In this document: piece by piece, positions 11,258-23,400 of the stretch
Layout: the number at the start of each line of letters is the position of its first letter
Position numbering within the stretch: the first letter of the stretch is position 1
From: Arctopsyche grandis
Taxonomy: Eukaryota; Arthropoda; Insecta; Trichoptera; Hydropsychidae
Assembly (NCBI RefSeq): GCF_051622035.1
Contig: NC_135356.1
Span: 13,440,079 to 13,504,078, forward strand
Direction of reading: 5' to 3'
Length of the DNA: 64,000 bases
The notes under the pieces: generated by a model
Database searches by the model: none
Told to the model about the DNA's origin: nothing
Seen by the model: the letters and a program-made list of their open reading frames with translations, nothing else
Program-made: the position numbers and the translations under genes

Positions 11258-11406
11258 ATGGAGGTGTCAGACGTGTCCGTGATGGTGCCGTTCGAGCTCG
11301 CATGTCGTGCTTGCATGGCGGACGCTCGCGCCCCTTTGCCACTATCTCCAACACCACACCAGACGCAGACCTTGCCGGGATGCTGATTACTCTCACTGGC
11401 CTGCAG
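11258..11406 (+). CDS. Exon 1: start codon and first half of the ZAD, with a 1-base frameshift
   Basis: The ATG has context CAACATGG and an in-frame TAG upstream (about 11216). The first frame gives [14 protein letters not shown], the first ZAD Cys pair. The rest of the domain ([24 protein letters not shown]) lies in the next frame, so one base is missing around the CGCGCCCCTTT stretch. The donor is CTGCAG|GTCGAA, weak at positions +3 to +6. Joined to exon 2 the reading is [13 protein letters not shown], exactly as expected for a ZAD. Confidence 0.8.
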
Positions 11407-14400
11407 GTCGAACCACCCCTAAACAACCCCCTCCCCCTCAATCACATACATCATAAGAACTTTAAAATCGCACCTATATTTTCTTTCATCAAATATTACA
11501 TACGAGCAGAATCTCTTTTGTTGGCATTACTGTCGTAAAACATCCAACTAAACAGTCTATTTATTGTACAAACATTTTATATTCAATATACAGTGAAACC
11601 TCGATTCCACATTTTTCAAGGGATCCTAAAAAAAAAAAACAATAAATGCGGGAAAACAGTGAATGCGGGAAAGCTTCAAATTATTACAAAAAAAAATTAA
11701 TTAAAAAAAACATTNNNNNNNNNNNNNNNNNNNNNNNNNNNNNNNNNNNNNNNNNNNNNNNNNNNNNNNNNNNNNNNNNNNNNNNNNNNNNNNNNNNNNN
11801 NNNNNNNNNNNNNNNNNNNNNNNNNNNNNNNNNNNNNNNNNNNNNNNNNNNNNNNNNNNNNNNNNNNNNNNNNNNNNNNNNNNNNNNNNNNNNNNNNNNN
11901 NNNNNNNNNNNNNNNNNNNNNNNNNNNNNNNNNNNNNNNNNNNNNNNNNNNNNNNNNNNNNNNNNNNNNNNNNNNNNNNNNNNNNNNNNNNNNNNNNNNN
12001 NNNNNNNNNNNNNNNNNNNNNNNNNNNNNNNNNNNNNNNNNNNNNNNNNNNNNNNNNNNNNNNNNNNNNNNNNNNNNNNNNNNNNNNNNNNNNNNNNNNN
12101 NNNNNNNNNNNNNNNNNNNNNNNNNNNNNNNNNNNNNNNNNNNNNNNNNNNNNNNNNNNNNNNNNNNNNNNNNNNNNNNNNNNNNNNNNNNNNNNNNNNN
12201 NNNNNNNNNNNNNNTATATATATATATATATATATATATGAGAATGTAAGTAAATTAGAAATTCATACGAAGAAATAAAATCAGGAGCGAACGAACTGGC
12301 CAGGAAGTGGGGAGAAATTTTTGCATCCGGGCCCAAAATTTCTAGCTACGCCACTGGCGCTAAGGGGTTAGTAAAAAGCGGTCTCCGTGATTAGCCAGAA
12401 TGTTAAATTACAGATAACGCAAATATCGGAAGGCAAAGATCGAAAATCGAAAAATCAAAAAAAAGGATGCATGGTAAACGGCACATACTCACTTAATTTG
12501 ACTTAAGATCTTTCGATTTTCGATCTTTGCCTTCCGATATTTGTGTTTTCTGTAATTTAACATTTTGGCTCATCACGTAGACCCAGTAAAAAGATGTCAT
12601 CACACTCATTGAGTCACGGCGCGATGTTCACGAGCGAGTGAATAGCCCGCTTAACACCTGTACTTGTTACGAATACGGAGAAATATGCAACAAAAACGGT
12701 CAACCGGGATAATATTTGTGACGGGACCATAATATTTAGACGATATATCGAGGAAATCGATTTATCGGGGAACGGTTAATGCGGGATTATTTAACATTGT
12801 TCTTATGGGTGTTTGACGGGACTATAAAAAATGAACGATCCATGCGGGAAAACGTATTATCCGAGAACGGTTGATCGGGGTCCCACTGTATATTGTATTC
12901 ACTCATTTTAATACTAAAAAATAAATCAAGACTAGATTCGACTACAACATTTTCCCCCCTACGACTCAGACTCAATCCGGTTAAATATATATTTTTTCTA
13001 TTCTGTGTTTAAGAATATTTCCTGGTAAGTAGTGAGATAAAACCACTTTTATATTTAATAGATGAATTTATTAGGGGGACTGAAAAGTAATCAAAAAAAT
13101 ATTCCCAAATTCCCTGTCTGTGCAATTTTACGAAGATGATTCTGAACTATAGACCATAGACAGTCAATTTTCAACGATAATTCCTCGATGGTTAGACGAG
13201 GATCTGATTCCACCATTGACGTCGGGATCATCATCTAATTTTTGAGCTCTGCTTTTCGTGCGATCTGCTTGATGTGTCCCTATTCCCATTTTTAAATTGT
13301 TTATATCACCTATGATACTTGTTTAGTTTCAGAATATCCCCGTAAGTATCGGTGATTTTTTTCACTGCTTCGTTTGCCTTCATTACTTGGTCTAACATAA
13401 ACAACATAAAATGACGCGTGACCTTCCTCTATTATTGGTCTCGACATCTTTCTTCAGGTAGAAATTTTTTTGTTTACACAAACAATAACTTTAACATAAT
13501 AACATTTACCATTTACTGGATCATGTCTCTACACAAACAGACTGCGAAAGAGCTTGTCGAAACTTTTGAATACTTTTGGGTTCTCCTAATAAATATACAA
13601 AGCCTTCAGCAGAAATGATGTCTCCTACAAAAATTAGTCAAATATTTTCTAAATTTACCAGGAACATGCATCTGCCAAAGGATCTTTTTCTTCAATGAAC
13701 AATATGTGGTCCAGTGATAAAACGCAATAATGAATGTTAAAACTTTGCTTTGCTAAATGTTTGCTAATCCTCATAGAATGATTTTAACCAGTTTTGTGTA
13801 AAATTTTATAAGAGTATTAAAGAAAATTAATTCTTTGTGTTAGTTTTTAATAATAGAAGAATTTAGAAAACAATTTTTTTTGATAAAATGTCTTGTTTTT
13901 CAATTTGAAAAACATAGAAGATGCTTGTAAAAATATGGTCACTAATATAAAGTTGGATACAGTCGTAATTTTAACAAACAATGCGACGAATGGACTAATT
14001 TTCGAATGCTGTTTATCTATTACAGAATGGTACCTATTATATGTACATATTTAGTAAATCAATACATTTTCATTAAAAAGAATATTATTTATGAATAGTT
14101 TTATGTTTATTATTAAATAGAATAGCGCTCGAATTGCTGCCAGTTTCAACTTCAACTTGTGAGGCTTTTTTAAATGAATTTTCCATTACACAGGGGTTTC
14201 TAACCTTTACACATGTTTGTATCTTTTCTAATGTCGGTAATGATGAAAAGACAAACAAAGAAACACTGCGTCTCAGACCTGTATCATTAGGTGCTGGTGA
14301 TTTTTCACGACTTCGACTCCACATTCCCTATACTATACTATATATAAAAACGGAATGTCGCTAAATATATATATTTGTATATTTGTATATGTGACGGACG

Positions 14401-17400
14401 ATCAACCATCAACCAGTATGGGGAACAATTTTTTTTTTTCATATTTTTCATTTTAGGTTTTTCAGTTTTTTTTCATTTTTTTCATAATTTTCATTTTTTC
14501 AATTTTTTAATTTTTTTAATTTTTTCCGTTTTTTCATTTTTTCATTTTTTTAATTTTTTCAGTTTTTTCATTTTTTTCATATTTTCAGTTTTTTCATTTT
14601 TTTCATAATTTTCATTTTTTTTATTTTTTAATTTTTTTAATTTTTTCAGTTTTTTCATTTTTTCAGTTTTTTCATTTTTTCAGTTTTTTCATTTTTTTCA
14701 TATTTTCAGTTTTTTCATTTTTTTCATAATTTTCATTTTTTTTATTTTTTCATATTTTTCATTTTTTTCATATTTTTCATTTTTTTCATATTTTTCATTT
14801 TTGTGCTACGGGCGCCAAGGACGCTGGGGGCTCCGAGGGCGCTGGGGGCGCCGGTGAAGTCGGCGTCTGGGGGCGAAGCCCCCGGGGTGCAGAAGGCATC
14901 GGGGGCGCTGGGGGCGCTGGGGGCGCCGGAGGCGTTAGCAGCGCTGAGGCCGAAGGCGCTGGGGGCGCCAAAGGCGTCGGCGGTGCTGGGGGCGAAGGCC
15001 CCGGGGTGCTGAAGGCACCAGGGGTGCTGGGGGCGAAGGCCCCGGGGTGCTGAAGGCACCAGGGGTGCTGGGGGCGAAGGCCCCGGGGTGCTGAAGGCAC
15101 CAGGGGTGCTGCGGGCGCCGGAGGCGTCGGCGGCGCTGGGGGCAAAGGCGTCGGGGCGTCGGCGATGCACAAAACGTAATTCGTAATCACTTCGTAGTTT
15201 GTCATTCGTAATTCGTGCATCAATTTCTTTCCGAAACCAGTCGATTCAATATCTTTAACTTTATTTTTATTCGAGTTTCAATTCCTTTTCGAAACCACCC
15301 GTTGAAATCAACGTGCCCAACACTAGTATACACATAAATACAAAAATAAATATGATATTGGACTTTACTATTTGTATTGTGTTCAACATATTACATTGAA
15401 ATATGTTCTCATTATTATATTATTTCACTTCACATGAAGTAAATGTGCACTGCTATTGAAACGCATCAGTAAACGTTCCAATAATTTGTAGCCAAAAAGT
15501 AATCAAAAACAAACAATAATTCGGTGTGAATTACATTCACATAAATGGATCCATCACACTCTCGGATTTTATCATATCTCCAAATGAAACCCTTTCAAAT
15601 GATTTATACAAAAAAAAATCACTATCTTATACTTCAATGGCAATAGTATCACAAAAAAGTACATCCACAAAGTTCTCATAAATGTACCTCATAATAATGA
15701 CTACAAAGACTTCATAGACGTCTTCAAAATATAAGATATTTATAATTTATAATTATTGGTTACTAATAAAGGTCTGATATATGTATTTTCTCCATGCATT
15801 CAAAAATTTGCTGATGATAGCAAAAAGCAAATTACTCATTTGTTGTCAAAATTATTTGTTATAAAAAGTTTTTTTTACTAATTGTAAAACTGTTGTAGTG
15901 AAAAAAAAAAATTATTTACCCAAAACGGTTTTCCTTCAATTGACATTTTAATCTAAATATTTTCTTCAGAAGCATAATGTTTTCTGAACCTCATGTATAT
16001 ACATACATACATATATATTTAACTAGTTAACTGCCACCTGCGAAATATTTGATATTTACCTGTGCGCTAGCAATTTTTAAACTAGTTGGATATGCTAAAA
16101 AAAATTATTTGACTCACATAATTTGAGTTTTGGAGAGGTTTGGTATGACCTTGCCAGTGCTGTCATCCAGAGGGTTTCTCAGGGTTTCCAGAAACCCATT
16201 GTTAAAAGTCTGAAGTTTCCGGAAACCTGTTCCAATCATAAAATTTCCGTAATTTTCGTTTTAGAAATATTAAAAATCAATGAATTCCTATGTAAATTGA
16301 GTACAGTCTACCCTGAGTAGCACATTTCAGCAAATTTCGGTAATAATAAACGAAAAGTTCTCAAACACATTACTTTTTCTTATGTAATTACACTAATATT
16401 GGTATATTTCGGGGAAAAAATTCCCCTGCAGCGTTTATAATCATATTCCATAAGAAATATACTGTCCAATCGTTCAATTTTGTCTAGGACATGCATATTT
16501 TTTGGTATTTCTTATTTATTTCGTATAAATTCTATTAACATTGGCATGGTCTTGATGAAAAAATTCTAGTGGTACTTTTTTAAAAAAAATATATTACAGT
16601 ATATGTATATTTCATTATATTTTGGTCCTCTGCAAATATATACATACATATATTATGTTTGGAAACTCTTTGTTTCGAAATTGGGGTGACACCACTGGAC
16701 CTTGCATGCATATGTTTTATGATGTACGACAGCTTAGGGACGTTTCAAATTTCCTGGCATAATTAATGTGACCATTTATTTTTGTCCTCAAAACGGGACA
16801 TCTACCAATTTTTACGTAATAGTATGTGTATTCTAGAAAACGCGTATTTTTTCATAGTTTTTATTTATTAATAAAAAGAACTGGAATGTTGATGAAGAAA
16901 AGAAAAGAACAGGAATGAATAATAAAAATATAAAAAAAATTATGTTGTTTTATATTTTTCTGATGAACAAATTTTCTTAAGTATTACTGAGTTTGCTTTT
17001 AAATAAGAATGAAATTCTTGGCAGGATTTCTTAAAATTGATTTAAATTAACAACATCGCTTTAAAAACTGCGACTTGCAATTGCGTTTTATCGGTCGTCC
17101 ACAACTTGTTCATCTGTGAAAAGACTCTTTTTACGGGTGCATTAGTTCCGGGCAGGCATAGAATGTATTCAATAACTATACGATATATATATAATATATA
17201 TGTATAATAATTCAATAAATATACTCTCTTTTTGAAAAGGGACATTTCGACATCCTGAAGCTGTGCTTGGGGACAACGGGACAGGCAATCTAAAAACGGG
17301 ATGTATGGTCACTTTAGGCATAATTGACATTGAGAATTGATGACATTTACTGCATTTTTGTTAAAAAAATCTCGAAAAATTAAAATCATCGGTTTTTATT

Positions 17401-20400
17401 TGGTACTTATTGACTATATAGGCGCAACCGAGCATCAAGTACACACACTTACCCTAACACAGCACTTAAATGAATGGTCTCTAGTGTCGCAAACAGTTTT
17501 AGTAAAGTGACAGTTGACAAACAATTGACGTTACATCGAAAAAGACATTGAATTCGAGGTTTCTTGAATACACATACACACCTTCAACAAAAATAATGAC
17601 ATTAATTTATTTGGGAAAACCATGGTTGTTTCACAGCGATTACAATTTTCATTGCAGGGTAAAAACTATAACGCAGTGGTCAGGGTCTTTTTGATGAATT
17701 GATAAATTTTTACTAAATATTTTCAACTATTTAAAACATAGAGCTGTCAGACCGAAAATAAAGCAATTTGACACATTACAGAAAATCTTTTACTCTGATT
17801 CTTGGCGAGGCTGCAAAATTCATGCACTGAATGCCTGGTTGCGCCCACATAACCGATAAGTACCTTAAATATTTTACGTTTCGGAACAGAAATCGACGCT
17901 GGCGTACAAGGCAAGTTGATGGCGTGACTCACGAGTGAGTCGCTGGCGTAAAAAAGGTTAAAACAATTTAAAATTCAGTGTATTTTTATCCATTTAAAGT
18001 TCAGTGTATCCTTACGTAATTTACAACGAAAAGCGTCGCGAGTCACAAGTTTGTTCACGTGTGACGGACAACGCAACTAAATCAAAATTTATTAACATTA
18101 CCTGAAAGTTCAGATAGACATATGTCAATATAAAATGATTTTTTTTTAAATTGATTATGTCTAGCCAGATCTGCAAATGGCAACACTGTGCTTTGATTAA
18201 AATCAATGGTAGCGTTAACACTAGCGGTATCTACCGCGGTATTTGATAGATCTATCAAATACCGCATGTTCGAACGCTATTACTCATGCGTACGATCTTT
18301 ACAGTTTTTTGGCTTTTGCGGTCTTCGCACATTTTTTTAAACGCTCATATCTCGTAAACGATCACTAACCAACAAAAATCATTATCATATTCAAATTTAG
18401 TGGGTCAAAGTTAGTAAATATTGGTTAGTCTCCGCTCTGGTAACTCAAAAACGTGATTTTTTGTTGCTCAGTGTTACCAATATTTCTCAATATGTGTATC
18501 AGCGACGTTTGGAGTATCTCTTTTTATCCAAAAAATAAAAATTATTACATCTAATATATAATTTCGAAAGAGACTTTGTATATATGTAACCTTCGTTGGT
18601 TGAAAAAAGAAATAAATCGAATGTGAATGAGTGGCATTGCAACGCAATAATTTCAAATGTTTTTGCGTCGCGACATGTGTTGCTAGGGTAAAATAAACAA
18701 ATAATTGAATAATTTCAAATGTGTTCGCTGCCTGCGTTTTTCCGACAAATGGGAACGGGGACGAGAATGGGAACGGGAATTGCACGGGTTATTGGGTTAT
18801 CAATACACACCATTATTAAACTAAAAAAGAGTGCATTCTTGGATACGATTATTTATTCGCACACAAAACAGCCAAAACCTTCATTACGCGTTCCAAATTT
18901 CGATTCTAAATCCATAACTCTCAACGACGAGACATTGGCTACATCCACACTACCGATATCTACACCCGATATTTTCGAATTTTCCATATCCAGTTCCTAT
19001 ATTGCAACCTGTGGTTGCTATTTAGGAACTGGTTGTGGAAAAATTCGTAAATATCGGGTGTAGATATCGGTAGTGTGGACGTAGCCATCGGTAGCGTTAA
19101 CATTAGCGGTATCTACCGATTTTTTACAGTTTTTTGGCTTTCGCGGTCTTCGCACATTTTTTTAAACGCTCATATCTCGTAAACGATCACTAGCCAACAA
19201 AAATCAATATCATATTCGAATTCAGTGGGTCAAATTTAGTAAAGATTGGTTAGTCTCCGCTCTGATAATTTTTTTTGTTGCTCAGTGTAATCATGTGTAG
19301 AAGTTTGTAATGAAAGCGTGTGTGAATTTGTGTGTTTCTATTGTTGGTTAAACGGATTATTTCGCACATGGCGATCTCGCACTCGACAATCTTTGCCACG
19401 AATACGGTATATCTGACACTCGAATTCTCGTAAGCGTGATATTTTCCGTGGCGTTTTTCGAGATTGCCATATGTGATAATATTGTTACCGAAATGAATGT
19501 AGTCATTGTTAAAAAGTCCCTTTGAAAACGCGCGCGGTGGTTTGACCGCATACACGCCTTGACCTTGAGCGTATCCCGCTTCTGAAGTCCAGTTAGGTCC
19601 AGTCCAGGAGGTCCAGTCCAGGAGGTCTACTTCAAAGAGTTAAGATTCAATATTTCATCTAATGACACGCATATTCCTGGCTTGGCCAGATCCGGAAAGG
19701 GGTAGGGGGAATATCCCTACTCGAATGACGTCCCTCCATCGTGTTTCAAGCATGTCGCGATGTCTTTAAAAATTTTGTTTTTGTTGGTTAGATTAATTTG
19801 ATATATGTACTTTCGGTGGCCTCATTTCTTTGGAGAAAATAAAGGACACAAGGATATAGAAAAATAAGCCCATTAAATCATGGACAAAAAGGATAAAAAA
19901 AAGTATATTTTTGACTTTTAAAATTCGCTAGATAACCAATTATAAATATTTTAAAGCATTGAAAATTCACAATCAACAGGAAAACATCTGGCTATTAATT
20001 TCAATACTCACTTTTGGCATAGCAGTAGTAGGTTTTGAGTTAATGACTGTTAGAGGCAAAATAAATGTAAAAATTGTGCATTTTTTTAAACGCTCAAATC
20101 TCAGAAACCAACAATAATCATTTTCATATACGAATTTAGTAAACATTGATTGATCTCCGCTCCAGTAATTTTTTTTGTTGCCTATTGTAATCAATACAGG
20201 TTTGATAAAATGTATAAATTGCATCTTTAGATATAACGGCGCTAATATTTTTAACGAAATTTATTACAAAATAAAAGACCAAAGGGCAATTTTTGAAACA
20301 GAATGAGGCAGCGAGGATGCTGGCATAAAATAATAATAGAACTCTCCATTGTCTGAGAAAGCAGGAGAGCAAAAAACAATGGTTCTCAATAGGGAATCAT

Positions 20401-23400
20401 TTTTTTTAGCCATCGAGCATCTTGTCCGCCGGTCTCTGGTTAGAATACAAATTAATGTAAAGGACAGATGAGTGAAATAAAGTACAGTTCACTTAAATAA
20501 ATAATGTATGGTCAGTGTAGATATACTGCTTATTTCTTTTTTACGACTTTTCTATTGTATCAAATTTTTATTTAAATTTTAGATACTTATTGGTTATATG
20601 GATGCATCCGTGCATCGAGCGCACACACCTACCCTAGCACATACAGATCGGTCTCCGTGACGGGCCAGAATGTGAAATGCCGGAAAACGCAAATATCGGA
20701 AGGCAAAGATCGAAAATCGAAAGATCAAAAAAAAGGGTGCATACTCACCCTTTTTCTTTGGATCTTTCGACATAAGATCTTTCGATTTTCGGTCTTTACC
20801 TTCCGATATTTGCGTTTTCCCGCATTTCACATTCCGGCCCGTGAGGTAGACCCCGTACAGATACACGGAAATTAAATGAATGAAATTTAGTTAAGTGATA
20901 GTATGCAACCAACGATTGACATTACATATAGCAATATTGATACAAATCGAAAACCCATCTCCCAAATAATTTTATGCATTGAGGCAATACTGGCCTCCAA
21001 CAGAACACCAGATGTGAAATTCATAGACATGTAATATATCGGTAATAAGTTTATTTGATAGCGTCAATCACTCGTCGTGTACTGTCACTTTACTTCAACT
21101 GTTTATGACACCTAGAGGTAATTTATCTAACTGCAGTGCATCTATGCGGTAGTGTTAGTGTTTATACTCGATGCTCGAATGCGCCCGTATAGCCAATAAA
21201 TACTGAATTTTATTTGTGTTGAAAATTGAAACAATTAATACATCGATGAACAATTATTTTACAGGTGTCAGAGGACGACGGCTTACCTTGTCAACTGTGT
21301 ACGCAATGCGCCACAAAACTAGATGACGCCGTCAGTTTCAAAAACCTTTGCGAAAAATCAGATTCACTCTTCCGTCAATACGTGACGGAAAAAATACCAG
21401 ACACTCTAAACAACCATGCGTATATAAAACAAGAAATGTCCGCTGAAAATCCGTACGAAGTTGCCAACATGGAAATTTCCGGCGACTACGATGACTTTTT
21501 GATTTTTAAAACTGAGCCCGAAGTGCAATTGAATGAAGCAAAGCCAGTGTTTAAATTAGACGACGTCAAAGAGGAAATGGGTATACTAAAAAAAAAAAAA
21601 CACATTCAATCGTTTACTATTACGGCGAAAATCTTCAAAGCGGGAGTTCAATGTGTTGTAAATATAGAATAGTGATTTGTGAATTGAATTTAGTCCACAT
21701 TTGACGTTAAGTAATGAGTAATTTTGTAAAATGTGCAACTCCGTCGTTTTTGTACAATACAAAAACAAACATTTAATGTTACTGTTATTTTTCAAAAATG
21801 CCACTTTGTCTGAAAAATGAAGTTTTCACCTGTGGAAACTTTTCAATTCAATGTCAGAGCACTGAATATCGATTACTGGAGACTCGCGTTCTTTTTTAGC
21901 ATCTATTTCTTCGGTCTCCCTCACGGGACCCAAAGTGAAACGCCCGAAAATGCAAATTTAAGAAGGCAAAGATCGAAAATCGAAAGATCTTAAGTCGAAA
22001 GATCAAAAAAAAAAGGGTGCATGGTAAACGGTACTTTGTATATATAATATATATGAGTGGCATGCGGTGAAATTATATCTATTTTTGTCATACAGCCTTG
22101 TTTAATGTGCGCGCGCAGAATACGGTAGGAAAAGCCTGTTCTTTTGGTTCCTGTTGTATCCTGCTCGCCCAAATTATGTGAGGATGTACGATGGGGGGAG
22201 AGAGACTTTAACCCACGCCACTGATATGTATACTAACCCTTCGCCGCTGATCTTTTGTTTTGGCTGCCATCAGGTTAAGGACTCTGCTCCAACTTCTCGC
22301 ATGTAATTATTCCAGTCGATGGTTGTGTTCATGTTCATGCCCGATTCCTTGGACCATAAATGAAAGAAATGAATGGCTGTTACAAAATTTATATGACCAG
22401 TTTGCAATGTGGATATTGATCTTATTTCGACACATGGACTTTCTGCAATTCAAGGAAATACTCAAACCATGGTAGAGATTCATCTCGTGACCGTTGTGAC
22501 AAACTATCTCATTTGGAAGGACATCTTGTTCTTGTAATAATTGTGTGAGACAGTTTGAAAATTTTGGATAAAACAAATGAAAAAATAATTTTTAATTAAA
22601 TATTAATTTTAAGAGGAAAGCACCAATTTTTTTGAATTGTATAACTTCTTTTGATATTAGCAAACTAAAGATTGATTTACTGTGTCGGTCTAATAATAAG
22701 ACGCGTATAAGTTTTTTAGAAAAGCTTCTCAGATTTTATCTGATCGAATGGAAAATCTTCAACATCTTATATTCGTAATCATTGGGTTCTATTTAGTGCC
22801 GATTTTTACAGTGCTTTTTAATAATATATCCCAAAATTTTATATACAGGTCTCCACTGTTTTGAGATTGTGGTTTCCGCTTTGAGGGTGTTTGCCGTATT
22901 CTTAAATGAAAAATTGTTTTTACTCATATCAGATGTTATAAAATGTTTGCAATTTTTAGACATTTCTGTGAAAGACGGTAAAAATTATTATTCGTGTGGA
23001 ATTTGTAGTAAATCTTATACGGGTGCCAAGTCTTTAAAACGGCACATGGCCGTGCACACCGGTGATGGTTTCAAGTGCAATCAATGCACCAAAATATTTG
23101 CCAGACGCGACCATCTCAGAAAGCACTTACAACGAGTGCACTCCATCAAAAACATCGACGTGGTGATGAATACCATATCGTTGAAAGTATTGAAGATTAT
23201 TTATTTTCTCTTTTCAAGACTTATTTTCTAAGTCATGACCGATGCTTAAACGATCTATTGCATTTTTTTTCAGACGGCCATCAAATACGATTGTCCTTAT
23301 TGCGGTGTTGACGCCACTAACAAGATCTTAATGGGAAGGCATCTCAGATCGTGTCACAAAGACAAACTGCCAAGAAGGAAGAATAGCGCGTTAAATTATC

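Larger units (their letters stand above)
11591..12888. mobile_element. pogo/Tigger-like element ends around the assembly gap
   Basis: The left end CAGTGAAACCTCGATT (11591) and the inverse of the right end, CAGTGGGACCCCGATC (ending 12888), are related terminal repeats. Each is flanked by TA, the target duplication of Tc1/mariner-pogo elements. The interior holds unknown sequence (500 N), a hAT 3' end and a Mutator-like MITE, so it is at best a nested shell. Repeated 'GCGGGAAAAC' and 'GGGAACGGTTAATGCGGG' fragments near both ends are typical of decayed pogo-type ends. Confidence 0.6.

Noticed and set aside
11646..12336. Frames spanning the N run
   Set aside because: Translation of unknown bases; no information.
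11209..12356. A hAT element with CAGTAGCGTAGG and CAGTGGCGTAGC tips that would contain zinc-finger exon 1
   Set aside because: Flanks TCGGATAT and GCGCTAAG do not match, the tips diverge after ten bases, and the span would cross the pogo-like element boundary rather than nest with it.
14742..15223. 142-codon Pro/Ala-rich frames
   Set aside because: The tandem unit is 41 bp, so the reading frame shifts at each unit, and several frames are open at once. A collagen- or silk-like gene is not supported.
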